Of a stretch of 64,000 nt of DNA, positions 7,576 through 20,513 are shown piece after piece. Under the pieces are notes generated by a model that did not search any database, was not told where the DNA came from, and saw nothing but the letters and a program-made list of their open reading frames with translations. The stretch lies in contig JAKMXF010000012.1 of assembly GCA_024704765.1 (NCBI GenBank), positions 1 through 64,000 of the forward strand, read 5' to 3'. This DNA comes from Oopsacas minuta (taxonomy: Eukaryota > Porifera > Hexactinellida > Lyssacinosida > Leucopsacidae). The first letter of the stretch is position 1, and every line of letters begins with the position of its first letter. A program made the position numbers and the translations under genes.

Positions 7576-10136
7576 CTAATTCATAGTATCATTGGGCCTC
7601 TCACGTTTAGAGGGAGATTCTATGTCATAGCTCTCATCAGCTGGTCGTTTTATTGTCTGCATAACTTGGTGTAGAGGTTGTGTTACGAAAAGGTCATCTC
7701 CTTTCTTGTGTAAATAGAAATTGTTTTCTAGTTTCTTCTCTTTGAGGAACTCTAGACCCTAAATAAACAAGTAAACAAATAACCAGATAGAGAAGTAGAT
7801 ACACAAGTAAACAAACAAACCAACTCACTTCACCAAAATATGTAATAGATGGACATATCTCTACTTGTACCCCGCTAGAAGTCTCTGTATCAGATGCTCT
7901 TCTATAAATAAACACATTATCATCTTATCGTTATTATTGATAGACGATCTCCTCCCTCAAGGGTGTAGTAAATACCATGAGGTAACCATGGAAACTGGGA
8001 CATAACACGTCACAGAAGCACGCTAGGGAGTTGGTGAATTTACATATGTCCCCTCTCCAAGGTATTAAAATAAGAATGATCACTCCTTTGGGTACACTAA
8101 CTAACCTCCTAGGAATAAAGGGAAGAGAATATCCGTTCTTATCAACTACACTTCCGCCAGCTGCTAATATGAACCTAAATTTGTAAAGGGGGTTATAACA
8201 AACAAACAAACAAACAAATATATATATTTTTTTACCTGTAGTGAAGATCGTATACAGCTGCTCTACTCGTATAAGGGGACTCTTTAGCTACCCCAGGGGG
8301 GTTCTTGAGGGGAGCAAACTCATTCTCTCTGACAATTTCAAGGACAGCTAAGTTCTTTGAGAACTGAAATACGTCAAATACGAATTTCTCCATTTTTATT
8401 CCACTATTGAAACTCGGAGATATCCTACATATTTCAGGTATAATATCGTTACTAAGGACACAAGGGGATCATGAGAACATGCACCCATGGTACAAGTTCC
8501 ACAAAGGCCCTTGGCAAACCCCCTAGAGTGCCAATTGATCAAATGATAACTATCCATAGTCCACTATAATAATCTACATACATTTTCCCATCAGCATCAA
8601 CATAAGGTATTTTCTTCTTAGCACTATGATATGGTAATTTGCTTGAGTACTTCTTAGCTACATCAAGCAGGAAATCTATCCTAAAATAATGTATAGCTAT
8701 GTTTCCCCAGCGGAATGTCAGTTCTCCGTTAGTGTCCCTTTGCTCAGCGTCTTCAAAGGATAGCTCACTGTATTCTACTATCTGGAATTCTCCATTTACT
8801 CTAGCAAATACTCCGACAGGTTCTGAAGGCATTAGCTTCTTGACTACCTACACAGATTGTATACGGACTATATGCTTATTAGATATTGAACCATGGATGG
8901 TGGATTAGTGTATTAGCATACAGCTCATATAGGGAGATGGCTTATTAAGTGAAAAAGGTTGAAAACTGCTGTCCTAATGGAAGTACATGGTGTAACGAAC
9001 CTAGCAGCACGAGTTATATGAAAATGGGTTCATAAATTATTCACACCTCTCTATCTAGTTAACCGAAATAATTACAGCTAATACCTTATTTCCACAATCT
9101 GCATTCTTCTCCACACAAAATCCAGTAAATATTGGATCAGCAATCTTAACGAGTACATTATCAACACAGTACACATGTATGTCTTCTATTCCACGTGACA
9201 CCATGTCACTCAGGACTCCACTTAACTCTAGCGCCTCATAAAGTGCGCCATTTCCTCCTGGCGCTTTTGCTATTCTGTGTTTTTCTTTTAATAGTATTTT
9301 TCCTTCAAAATCTAGACAAGGAACCTGTTTCTGTTCGAAGAATATTACTTGTTTATGATCTATTCCAAAATATTTATTCTCCTTAAAGAAGGCTACTGAT
9401 TGGTTCTTTGTGTCCTCACTTGTCATTATGTACCTATTGATAAACAAGTAAACAAACAAGTAAACAAACTGACAGATAGACAAACCAACAAACAAACAAT
9501 CCTACCAAGGAATAACAACTTGACAGTTGTACTTCTCTCCTACAATAGTCTGTAATCTGAGCAATCTCTCAGCTTGTATTTGATACAAACTCTTCTCACT
9601 CAATAGTCCTATGTTATACATACCTTTTGGGTAGGTAACACCTAGTCTGGTACCCTGCCCCCCTGCCAGGAGGACAGCACACACCTTCCCTTTAGAGATC
9701 CTCTCCATACCTATAGAAGTAAACAAACAAATGAATAAGTAAACAATATGCAAATAAGTCAAAACACACAAAAATTTCTAAATAAACAATTTAATACACC
9801 TTGAAACAAACAAACAAACAAACAAACAAACAAACAAACAAACAAACAACAAACAAACAAATCACCTATTTTCTCCCATAATTTGAGCTTTGCTTTATCT
9901 CTCAAAACTGATCCACAAGCCTCTGGAGGTATAGGCTCCATTTTGATTGGTTCAACCTGCTCAACAGCTGTGTTACTCTGTTCTTGGCGCCAAAACTCGT
10001 TAATTTCATCAAAGTTAATATTATGAATATCTTCAGTCAATAAGGACAGCTGATCATTACTCAAATCAGCTGAGAATCTCAACAGCTGTTCTTGATTGTG
10101 TTCCCGTACCTTTTGTCTAGCAGACTCTAATTCCAT
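7576..10136 (-). CDS. UAP1: UDP-N-acetylglucosamine pyrophosphorylase
   Basis: Eight exons on the minus strand: 10136-9866, 9710-9506, 9433-9085, 8847-8582, 8424-8236, 8174-8106, 7901-7829, 7758-7576; 534 aa, phases consistent throughout. UAP1 makes UDP-GlcNAc from UTP and GlcNAc-1-phosphate in the cytosol, feeding glycosylation and chitin synthesis. The nucleotidyl-transferase signature [16 protein letters not shown] is present, as are GLYxAL-type [37 protein letters not shown] and [15 protein letters not shown]. The C-terminus replaces the vertebrate end with a polar tail. Introns carry CAAA repeats on the plus strand (TTTG on the sense strand); intron 6 carries a family-A element. Confidence 0.96.
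7942..8090 (-). repeat. Family-A element in UAP1 intron 6
   Basis: Minus-strand copy of the element seen at 5211-5390: CTCAAGGGTGTAG, GGTAACCATGGAAACTGG, GACATAACACGTCAC and CTAGGGAGTTGGTGAAT, ending AAGAATGATCACTCC. Confidence 0.7.
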
Positions 10137-10371
10137 TGGTATATACTGGTTGCTAGGGTAGCCTTTTGGTCAGAAGTGTGAATATATCACATATAGAATT
10201 GGTAATTATTGTCCCTCACAAGTAACTACTCCCTATCCCATTTCTAAATATAAACAAGCTATCGCATATAATAAGGGTGATCTCTCAATAATATATAAAC
10301 AAAAACAAACTTGTATATACACAAGAACATAATCAAATAAACAACAATAATAATAATAATAATAATCATCA

Positions 10372-13300
10372 TCATATGTCATATCCTTCAGGTGTTAGCA
10401 ATACATACACATCTAATTCTCCTTTACCTTTACAATACACAGCGCCTTTGTGTTCTAATTTTAGCGATCTTTTAGTAAGAGCGATTTCAACTTTTTTAGT
10501 GACTTGTGTTTCACCGGTTAATCCCGTTGATTCCATTCTGCTTGCCACATTTACTGTGTCACCCCATATGTCGAAAAGTGGTTTCTCAGCGCAGATGACA
10601 CCTGCCACCACTGGGCCACTGTTTATACCTAAAAAGGTGTGATAATTTTATCTCAAATTTTGAAAATAAACCTACCTATTTTGAATTGAAAATCATTCAA
10701 AGCATTGTAAGATAATTCTTTTAACTTCTCTCTCAGAGCAAATGAAAACATAGCCATTGTGTAGATATGATAATCATTGTTTGTATCACTCTAAACGTAA
10801 ACAAATATCTCAACAACAAGATAAACAAACAAACAAACAAACAAACAAGTAACCTCTTTGAGTCCTGTAGCAGCCATGTATGTACTTCCTATTGTCTTGA
10901 TTTTCTCTACACCAGCGAACTCTGGTTTCTCCAGTAGCTAATATAATAATAGAATCATGATACGATAATTACAATAGTCTCCAACCTGGGAACGACAGCA
11001 GGGGTCTACAGGAACTAAAATTCCTCTGTAATACAGGTCTCATATATTCCCGTATACTTATACCGGTTATATTAACACCTATTACTACTCTCTAAGGGTG
11101 ATGTGTATGTATATTTATATGAACTATACCATATCAAATTCATGAAACATCTCATTTAATAATCTGATCCACTCCTTCCCTCTGTGATTAATATCATCCT
11201 CGCTGTATATACAATCAAACTCTGGGATAGAGGCAAACATCACACATGTGTTATCGTGTCTATGCGAGTATAAGTTCCCCTATAAGAGACATTCCTTTAT
11301 CACATATTGTAACTAAAGACTTGTTTCTGATTAAACAGTCCCACGGCCTCTTATTTAGGGGCCCAATGGACCCATCGGATCTCCCCTATAGGAACTGTCC
11401 CCCCCATAATACCTGACTCTCCTCTAACAAGTAATGCTCTGCTACATGACTAGGCAATATGTTGTGTAATAGATGTGTGTGATCGTCTCTAGCTTGTTGA
11501 TGTTCTTCATTCTTACAGATACTCTAGTAAACAGTTATTAGTAAACAAACAAACAAACTAACTGACAAACTAACAAACAAATAAACTAACACACAAACTA
11601 ATAAACAAGTAAACAAAGATAGAGGGTCGTTTATAAGGTGGGTGCTTAATAACTCACATGGTGTCTCCATATAAATCCTATCCTATTAGTTCTCTCTGTC
11701 TATAAATAAACAAACAAATAAACAAGTAAAACAAACATGTAATAAAGAGTACAATATACTTACAACTCTCTCAAATAGTACTAATGCTAAGAACTCTATT
11801 AATATCCAATATATTCCTCTCTCTATTAGCGGGACATAAGACTTCTCACTATATACACACATATTACATAAACAGAGTATTTGTTTGTTAGTTAGTTGGT
11901 TTGTTTGTTTACCTGTTAGTTAGTGTTAGTCTGTTTGTTTACTTGTTTTGTTTGTTTGTTTACTTGTTCGTTTACTTGTTTACAAAACTTACTCTGTACA
12001 TATACCGCCGTGTCTATAATCCCATTGATCAAAATAAACTCTACCCTGTACAGTATATAGTGTGACGTATATGATAAATCCACAGGTGTTAATAACAGCC
12101 TTATATATCCAGTTAAGACCAATGAACATAGAAGGTACAAGCATAGCTAGTACTGCATTATAGATGAAGTATTGAGGATTCTGACACTAAAAGACATGTG
12201 ATTACTCAACTTAGAGTGTTAATACGAACACCATACTTATGGATTTGACCTCTGAACACGCCCCATGAGTGAGGTTATTAAAGGTGTCAAAATCCCTAGC
12301 CTCAGTCCTGAATAAATATCCAGCACTCGTTTTTGTTATTGTTACCTTTACACAATCTGGACCAAAGATATCCTCATTGAAGTATTTGACAAAGAACGGA
12401 CACTCATTAACAACAGAGCTCAGAGATTTGTTGAAGTTACACTACAAATAAAATAATTCTAAAAATAGAACAAATGGCGCCGAGTGCCTCGATTTTCAAT
12501 TAATATTCATTGTTGTAAGCACAGATTGTAATTCAAAATTTTTGCAAGCAAATTTTTGCCAAAATTCTATGAAATATTACAAGTGGTCAAAATGTGGCTA
12601 AAGTGGCACAATATGTTAAATAAACCATCAGTGCACACCCAACGGTAATAGTCCATGTGCCTTGAAAGTTTCAGCTCTTAATTTATAATAATTTGGCTGT
12701 GTACCGTCCACACACAAAAGTAATAAAGTCATCCTTCAACACAATGGTCCGCACAGTAAAAATCAGTGCTGACACTTTTGGAGGCACTAATGAAATGTGA
12801 TATATAACCCTAATACAGATACTGCCTCAATATACTAATCCGTCGGTACAGAGCATTCATATTACTTACGAGATTATGTCTGAATGTAGAATTTTCAATT
12901 GGACAGCATGTAGCCTAAAATAAACAAACACCAAGTAAGTAAACAAATCTTTGTTTACAAATTGCCCCAGTTGTACTTACCAGATTAATTGTAGCAGATA
13001 CCATTACGATGATAATAACAACAAGAGACACTAAATATCTTACGAAAATGTTACCAACTATTCTATCCGAAAAGATAACTAAGCTGTCTTTAATCTTCTT
13101 CAAATTGAAAGGATAAATATCTACATACTATAAATACAAGTAAATAACAACAAATGATTAGTAAATAAATTTGTTGTTATTTACCTGTAACAGATATAAC
13201 CAATAGAAACAATCAAGTATTGCCATTATTATTGATCCACCAATAAAGAAATATACAGGAACTGGACTCCTAACAGATATACGTCATGATAAACAAACAA

Positions 13301-16300
13301 ACAAACAAGCAAGTAAACAAACAAATAAAGATGCAAACAAGGAAGCCAGCAAGCAAATAAGCAAATAAACAAGTAATCAACCAAACAAGCAAGTAAACAA
13401 ATGACTCACGTATGTACAATCATCTGCACAACAAAAATAGCTAAATGAACTATCCATGAAGATATAATGTAGTATTTGAACGATCTGTCTTGAACATTAT
13501 GATACTATAAGAGGATAAATAACAATAAAACAACAAACAAACAAACAAACAAACAAACAAACAAACAAACCTTCATTTCTAATCCTAAATCTTTAAAAAT
13601 AAGGAAATACGGATTCAAATCTGAGTGAGTATCTACTATACTGAAAAGAGCTCGCCTACAAACAAACAAACAAACAAACAAACAAACAATATATTTATAT
13701 AAACAACATACTTGTCCTCTTTTGTATCAGTTTGTTGTTGTTTACTTCTCCTCTTAAGAGACTCTTCTATTTGCTCTTTAATCTGTTTATCTATTGTATC
13801 CTCATTTTCTGTTTGTATAGAATCCATAGTAGCTCTCCTCTCTGTCATCCTCAAATTATTTTCCTAATACAGGAGTATAATAATATGGAACTATAGATAT
13901 AGGGGTACAAATCAGACCGATGGGACATAACTGGGACAGTTGCATATTTGTATGACACTATAAAGACACAAACCATAGTCCATTAATATGATATACTTAC
14001 TTGCTGTCCTCTAACCATATCAATTGATTGCTTGCCGAATGGAATAGCGTTAGATTTGAACCTTGATCTAGATAATCTGGGACTCCTCTAAACAAACAAA
14101 CAAACAAACAAACAAATTAACAAGCGGTTCCCCGTGGACCCCAGAGGTTGTGAACCACTGAACTAACCAACCAAACACTTACAATTCTTTGTTCCTCAGG
14201 TTTGATAAAATATGTTTGAACATTCTTTCTCTTAAGAAATAAATCTCTTTCAATTCCATTACCATTATACATCTTAAAGTCGGTCATGAGATTCCTCTTA
14301 GTAGATTCTGATATGTGTACCCATCTATTGAGATATTAGTGCTATTATATAAACACTCTATTCCACAGAGGATAGGAACTATAAAATAACACCATCGCTA
14401 TACAGTGTAACCTCCACTAACGGGGCTATTGACGCCGATAATTGCTACCCCGTTTCTGCCAAGTCCCACTTTTGTCGAGGTTCATATTTATGGCACAGGA
14501 TTGCTGTGGGACTTGAAATTCCGTTCCCACGGCAACCGGGTATGGGACTATGAATTCGCTCTATAGTTTCACTCCGTTTCTAGAAGTCCCCGTTTCCACA
14601 GCAACCATTTGTGGATGCTACACTGAATCAGGTACCTACAATGATATTCAATTGGTATTATTCCAGTGTGCTAAAAATAGAACTTACCCTGCTACGCCAC
14701 CAGACTCCATATGATTAGCTATAGTGACGTCAGTAGACCAGATATCAAATTGGAATTTCTTAGAACCTAATATTCCTGAGAACACATGACCTGAGTGTAC
14801 TCCTACTCTCATATTTAGATCTGGGGACGTGCTCCTCTGGAATCTCCTAAAATGGAGATGTGTAAACAAGTAAATAAGTAAACAAACTACATATCAACAA
14901 ACAAATATTTATACAAACATAAACACACAAACAACTCACTTGATAGTATTACACATATCTAATCCCATATTTACACAATTATCAGCATGATTAGAGATAG
15001 GACCAGGAACCCCTGACACACAGTAGTAGCAATCCCCAAGGATCTTGATACGGAGACAGTTATTTAACTAAATATAAACACAAATAAAATATACATATAT
15101 TGACAAGTTGACACCTTTATCATGGCAACAGTGTAGGTACAAAGTTATGAGAAAAGAACCAAGAGTAAAATATGATAAATTAAGAGAATTTAAAGAATTG
15201 GAACTAATAGCTAATACAGCATAGCAACTAATTCTATACAAGGAATGTGGCATGTTATAACTGGAACTAATTTACATATTGAAAGCTATCTGACCTAACA
15301 CATCCGTAATTCTGTGAGACAATAGTCTCGTGGTAGAGTTTAAGGAAATGTGATTAGTTGTAACTTTCTATTTCACCACTTAACACCTGAATAATTAATG
15401 TATGAATTTGTATAAATACAGTCTGTAAATGAGAATAATCATAAACAGAACAACAAACAAATGGCCACCCAATACTCAGAAGAAATTCCTATCAACCATT
15501 TCGAACAAGCGGAACAGAAGATCCATTCCACCTTCGAGAAGATTATTAGGATTGCGACAGAGAGGAAAGATCAGCTGCTTGTCCAGCTGTTCGATATCAA
15601 GCAGGACTATCTAAGAAAGGAGAATACAAGAAAGAAACAATTCGCAGAACTGGAGAAGATGATCAGACAATTAATGGAAACTAGCATTCAACAGAATGAC
15701 ATAGTAAAACTCCAAGAAGATCAAATAAAGAATTGGAAAAAGGAACAACAGAAATACGAAATAGAAACACCTATCCAAATCCCTTTCTTCAATACTGAGG
15801 GTCTAGACTCACTCCTAGAACAGCTGGAGAAGTTGGGGTCTATTCAGGATATAGCTGTACCCTACAGAAACAAGACTGAGCCAATCAGAAGGATAGGAAA
15901 ACCTGGAAGTGAGAAAGGAGAGCTGAATTGCCCTCTTGGACTAGCTCTAGATGGAGATAAGATCTATATAGCAGATACAAACAATAATAGAATACAGATC
16001 TTCTCTACAGAAGGTAAGTTCATTCAAGAATTTGGTAAAGGGGAGCTAGATACTCCATGGGGTATAGCATTATATAAGGAATGGGTGTTTATAAGTGATT
16101 GGGGACTTGATGCTATATTTAAATTCTCTAAAACAAATTACAAATTAATTAAAAGTGTTAAGGAAAGTGTTAATGTCCCTCTTGGTCTAACAACTGACAC
16201 AAATGGAGAAGTGTTAGTTGCAGATTATTATAATAATAGAATTGTAATATTCAGCTCTGATTTAGAATATATTAGAGAAATAGGAAAAGACAAACTTAGA

Positions 16301-19300
16301 AAACCGAATGACGTCAAAATAAATAATAATAATATATTTGTAGCAGACAATAATGAGATTAATAATATACACATATTCTCTAAATCAGGTGATTTATTGA
16401 AAAGTTTCATAACATTAGAAAAAGGAAGAGGATTCATTTTTCTGTGTTTTGATTTGTATAATAATATTATTATTAGCGATTATTTCGGAAAATCAATTAA
16501 TATATTTACTGAAGATGGACAGCTGATACACAAAATTAAATGTAATTATCCTACAGGAATTATTGTTAATAATAACTTTGATATTATTTGTGTTAGTTTG
16601 AGTGATAAAGTAATAAATATATATTAATTATATTGTTGTTATTTACTTGTTTGTTTATTATTATTAAATTATCATATTCACACTTGTTTAATATAATAAA
16701 GAACTCTTTGGGTCACTGATTAATCAAGCAAGTTAGTTACGATTACATCCACTTAATCGGGTCAAAATGTTATGTGGTCCCGTGGTGACACTATTAAGAG
16801 GTGTTAAGTCAATTCTCTGATATATTAATAACTCACCTTTGCTAATTCATCAAACTCTCCGAATAATCTATTCAAAAGTTCCACTAGCTCTTTAGCATCT
16901 ATGGAGGAGGATAGCTTCGTGAACCCACACACATCAGCAAACAATATACTATACAAATCAAACTGTAACTATGCCACAATTATGAATATCATAAGGAGTG
17001 TTATAAGTGGCAGATGAGGATAGGACATAGCAGGGGAATTGGATTGTTATGTTTACATAACTGGACCCCCTATACCAATTTCAACCCCCTCTAGTGTACT
17101 CTAATACAAATAATAAGATCCTTTCAATCACCATGGCTCCAGGCATGAAATTATGATAATCTCACCTGACAGATTCCATATGATCCACATGTAACACCTT
17201 GAAGTTAGAATTCTGTTCTGTAGCGTCTGTTATTCCAAAATTCTTATCACTCATATCATATTTAAGATAGAAGTATTTTGGCATGATTGATAGAAGCAGA
17301 TATTTCTAAAAATATATTGGAGAAATAAATCAGCTGATATGGAACATAAATGGGTACAATTGAGGGGTACATAGGTCCCAGTGCTATAAACATTTTCATA
17401 TTTATAATTTCTTTAGAAATTAATCATATTTTAACACCTTGGCGTATAATAAACAAATCACAGGGGATAGGGAGCTTTAAGCTAGGTGTCGATTCAGCAA
17501 CCATGAAGGCCGTGAAGCAAGGGCCAGTCCCAGAAATTCCTTGACAACACATGATACAGGTCCAGAATTGGACCAATGGTAACAACAACATAGTCAACTC
17601 CCATTACATCTGAGCTCAAGGTATAATGGATGTAATATTTGTTACTTTGACGGTTTGGGACAATATTTGTAGAATATAAGGGGGTAATTCTAGTTAAGAG
17701 GAATTGTCTATACTAACAATCTTCTGATATTGATTATTAATAAGAATAGAAGCCTTAGCAGAATCTCTGATAGTAAGGAATGTTCTTCTAGCTGATAGTT
17801 CATACAGAGTATTGTGATAGAATCCGTTAAGATTAGCAGCAAGTAATATGAAAAATATAGCGAATATCTCTATGTAAATCTATAGGAAATATATTAAATG
17901 GAAACTCATAATGTTAAGACAGGATTTCCAGGGATAGTAGCCAGGGTGATTATTCATATTTTAACACCCTTGGACGGGGGGGACATATATATAATCACAT
18001 ACTACATGGATCTATTCACCAACTCCCTAACGTGCTCCTGTGAAGTGTTATGTCCCAGTTTCCATGGTTACCTCATTGGTATTAGGCTACACCCCTACTA
18101 GTATCCGATGAAAATCATATTATTATTAGTTCCAATTGGAAGTAACTCACCTCCTTCTCAACATGAGGTTTAAATGATTCATAAACAATAATAATTAGTA
18201 TCATATGGAATATGGATAGAATTGTAGCTAATGAAAGTGACCAGAAGAGAGGAACAGGAATTAGAGTATACGTCATGAATATGATGAATTGTGTGAACCC
18301 TACTTCGTCATCTGGGACTCTGTACGGGTTAATCTATAAATAGAAGTGTAAATATTCAATAAGCTTCTGGTTAAGTGATTATAGGGGAGTTCGCCTATTT
18401 GATGTGTTTTGTAAGAAATGGCTGCTCATTAGATAATTAACCATGGATGGTAGATTTCGTACATTTATCTTGTATACAAATTCCCTTCCAAACAAGCTAG
18501 GACTGCCTTAGAATAATCTAGAACAATAACTTACAGAAAAGAAAGAATAGTTGATAACACATAAAATAAGCCATAACAACAGAGCATAAGCTCTCCTCCT
18601 CTTGGTAGGAGGATGTCTGTCAAATTGCCAAACTATAGCTAGTGTCACGAATATTATCAGAGAAATGCTATGTATAATCAATCTGGGTAGAGCTCCATAC
18701 TCATAGAATACGAAATCTCTCTACAAGAAAAAGTGTTAAAGTATAATAGAATAGGCGCCAAAGCTAGGAGGACAAGGACCCATGGTCACATATATATCTT
18801 GAGTGTTAATGTGATAACATAATTATCACATTTCTAAGCGATGTGTAAACAAATACACAATTATCTACAGTCAGGGGTGCATATTGAACCAAGCAAGTAC
18901 CCAATAAAATGGACAATTAGAGAGGAACCACAATATTTTGGTTCCATAGGGGTCACAATAAGCACCCCTGACTATATACATTTACCGGATGTGGAGTTAA
19001 CGGATGATCATGACCCTCTCTAAACTGTATATCACAGACAGAATTATTTGGGTGTATATTTTCCTCATAGCATATAGTAGATCGACAAGTGAAGTTATTG
19101 AATTGTTCTGTTGTGATAGGATTAGTAATTAATGTATACTAAAAATAGAATAAATAGTGTCAACAATAAAATAAACCATAATTTCCCGTTATATCTAAGC
19201 TCAAGGGACCGTGATGATTACTTCGATATAACCGACGGAATATGTGTTACTTTGACGGTTTGGGGCCTTATTTGTACAATTTATAAGCGGGTATTTGACA

Positions 19301-20513
19301 GTAGAATCAGCATAATAGAACCACCGGTTAATCGGGACAACGTGTCCTTCTCTAGATGTGACCTGAGTCTATTGTATATTTGTGTGTGATATAACAGGAG
19401 ATGACTATACCTTTTTATTGATAAAGAAGGTGATAATCTGCACAACATCCCACATAATATTTGCTAATCCTAGGAATTGAAAGTGAAAATGTGCGTCAAG
19501 ATAGAAGAACTTCCTGTATAATCTAAAAATAGAATAACTAATAAACTATCAGAGCTTTGACCACAATTAAATTCTACCTTTCTAATTGTGAGTCTTTGAA
19601 TGTGCACCACCAGGTTAACCCCGATATCCTACCATGTTTTAAAAGCATATCTGGAGCAGCTAGCGCTTCTTGTTCATCCTACAAATATGTGATAAAATAC
19701 GACACCTCACTCAGCTGGAGGAGATACTTAGTTAGGAATTTGCCAGGTATTCATACACTATATTTGTAGATTTAACCTCTGAACACGCACCCGGAGGTGA
19801 GGTTATTGAGTCAGGGGTGCTGAACTTTACTCCCTACTATATGAATATTACATATTTAACCATGGATGGAGGATATGGTGTACGTATTTATGTTCTATAA
19901 AATCCGCCATCCATGGTTAAATACTTAATAAGCATATAGTGAGACCAATTTCGTTATGACACAAAGCCAGGAGGCTCACTCAAGCCCCCTCGACACCGGC
20001 TTCAGGACCATAAAAACATTGAGAAATGAATTGAAATAAATCCGGAATAAAATTACCTAAATATGCATACAAACACAACCCATCAACCAATGAGATGTTA
20101 CCTTAGAGGGCTGCTGCTTGAGAATAACAGATGTCCTATAAGACTCGGTTAGGCTCATACTCATAACTGAAGTCCGTCTGTCTGTGATTAGAAATTGTAT
20201 ATAAACACTTTTGTATGCATATATGTATATTTTGTATACACATGTGATAATATATTTTATTGATAAGAAAATATAATTAATGAATATATGAGAATTCAAA
20301 TATACAGCAATTTGGCTACAAATACGTGTGTGGAGGTTACACTGTATGCAGTATTACAATATATGTATATTCGTGTAAAGTAACAAACTAACCTAGTCCT
20401 CTGTTAATAGCAGACATTGGTAAAGTTGGTACTGTCCCATTAGTATTAGGTCTTAGGAACAGATTGGAAGAGGACATAGCTAATCTCCCTGAAATAGGAG
20501 ACCTAGTATACAT
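10372..20513 (-). CDS. Transmembrane adenylyl cyclase (class III, 12-TM)
   Basis: 29 exons, 1202 aa, converting ATP to cAMP at the plasma membrane. Exons: 20513-20393, 20181-20102, 19678-19578, 19522-19411, 19138-18986, 18720-18535, 18333-18151, 17879-17718, 17305-17166, 16948-16837, 15067-14940, 14846-14688, 14324-14183, 14087-14001, 13863-13712, 13655-13571, 13504-13410, 13269-13185, 13127-12981, 12914-12870, 12441-12346, 12186-11993, 11848-11764, 11699-11658, 11523-11413, 11279-11130, 10937-10854, 10790-10676, 10628-10372. Residues 100-366 hold the first six TMs; C1 follows ([11 protein letters not shown] and [10 protein letters not shown] give both metal Asp residues). TMs 7-12 lie at 702-950. 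C2 has [14 protein letters not shown] (adenine Lys), [14 protein letters not shown] (Asp, Asn and Arg) and [11 protein letters not shown] (phosphate Lys), so it should be active. The extracellular loops carry N-glycosylation motifs. NHL copy B lies antisense in intron 10. The vertebrate subtype cannot be assigned. Confidence 0.95.
12241..12296. repeat. Family-G 55-bp foldback element
   Basis: GGATTTGACCTCTGAACACG ... GGTGTCAAAATCC: ends inverted, loop GAGGTGAGGTTATTAA-like. Other copies: 19768-19808 (partial), 24524-24579 and 55242-55289. Confidence 0.55.
12442..12869. other. Adenylyl cyclase intron 20, no recognised element
   Basis: About 430 bases of intron with no gene, no open frame of note and no clear repeat. 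It contains AAATTTTTGCAAGCAAATTT, a short imperfect inverted repeat. Confidence 0.4.
14403..14630. repeat. Family-F inverted-repeat element, long copy
   Basis: It starts TACAGTGTAACCTCCACTAA and ends with the inverse TTTGTGGATGCTACACTGA. Between the ends are two copies of a TAG/TTTC-TGCC-AAGTCCC-type phrase (GTTTCTGCCAAGTCCC and GTTTCTAGAAGTCCC). Compact relatives: 46272-46350, 58268-58342 and 49695-49760, with one arm at 20320-20346. Confidence 0.5.
15195..15460 (+). promoter_or_regulatory. Conserved promoter/5' leader of NHL copy B
   Basis: The same block as 2689-2957, with TATAAATA at 15411-15418, 43 bases before the ATG. It lies inside adenylyl cyclase intron 10, antisense to the host gene. 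Confidence 0.75.
15461..16627 (+). CDS. Coiled-coil + NHL-repeat beta-propeller protein, copy B
   Basis: Intronless, 388 aa, entirely within intron 10 (15068-16836) of the minus-strand adenylyl cyclase gene and antisense to it. The coiled coil (about 15-105) and six-blade NHL propeller are as in copy A. The framework is almost unchanged, but the loops differ: blade 1 NCPLG, blade 2 DTPWG and SDWGLDAI, blade 3 VNVPLG and ADYYNNRI, blade 4 RKPND, blade 5 SDYFGKSI, blade 6 NYPTG. The frame is open with no stops or frameshifts, and the promoter and 3' flank are also kept, so this looks like a live gene. Confidence 0.85.
   Translation: MATQYSEEIPINHFEQAEQKIHSTFEKIIRIATERKDQLLVQLFDIKQDYLRKENTRKKQFAELEKMIRQLMETSIQQNDIVKLQEDQIKNWKKEQQKYEIETPIQIPFFNTEGLDSLLEQLEKLGSIQDIAVPYRNKTEPIRRIGKPGSEKGELNCPLGLALDGDKIYIADTNNNRIQIFSTEGKFIQEFGKGELDTPWGIALYKEWVFISDWGLDAIFKFSKTNYKLIKSVKESVNVPLGLTTDTNGEVLVADYYNNRIVIFSSDLEYIREIGKDKLRKPNDVKINNNNIFVADNNEINNIHIFSKSGDLLKSFITLEKGRGFIFLCFDLYNNIIISDYFGKSINIFTEDGQLIHKIKCNYPTGIIVNNNFDIICVSLSDKVINIY
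17588..17690. repeat. Family-B inverted-repeat element, diverged copy
   Basis: CAACTCCCATTACATCTGAG, then GTTACTTTGACGGTTTGGGA. Family B (consensus about 170-190 bp, ends CAACTCCTGTTATATCTAAG and its inverse) is the commonest element here; see 19186, 24235, 26030, 35355, 41560, 43405, 46465, 52635, 55582, 59185 and 59860. Confidence 0.5.
17928..18103 (+). repeat. Family-A element in adenylyl cyclase intron 7
   Basis: Full copy: GGGTGATTATTCATATTT, ACCAACTCCCTAACGTGCTC, TTATGTCCCAGTTTCCATGG, and the end GGCTACACCCC. Confidence 0.75.
18869..18973. repeat. Palindromic element abutting an adenylyl cyclase splice donor (family H)
   Basis: 105 bp with 18-bp terminal inverted repeats (AGTCAGGGGTGC then ATATTG or TTATTG; one mismatch) and an internal inverted pair around AACCACAATATTTTGGTTCC. 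Its right end lies 11 bases from the exon 5 donor (exon ends at 18986 on the minus strand). Confidence 0.6.
19186..19345. repeat. Family-B inverted-repeat element
   Basis: CCGTTATATCTAAGCTCAAG, GGGACCGTGATGATTAC, TTTGACGGTTTGGGG, and the tail ATAAGCGGGTATTTGA. It lies in adenylyl cyclase intron 4. Confidence 0.65.
19837..19941. repeat. Family-E MITE with long terminal inverted repeats
   Basis: The inner 16 bp are perfect inverted repeats (ATTTAACCATGGATGG at 19854-19869 and its complement at 19907-19922). The similarity extends outward to about 33 bp on each side, starting CTATATG. A related element is at 34289-34440, with single arms near 8885, 18440, 21985 and 31618. Confidence 0.7.

Noticed and set aside
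20057-20299. 80-codon minus-strand open frame in the adenylyl cyclase 5' region
   Set aside because: Only its middle part (20102-20181) is coding, as exon 2; the rest is intron read-through.
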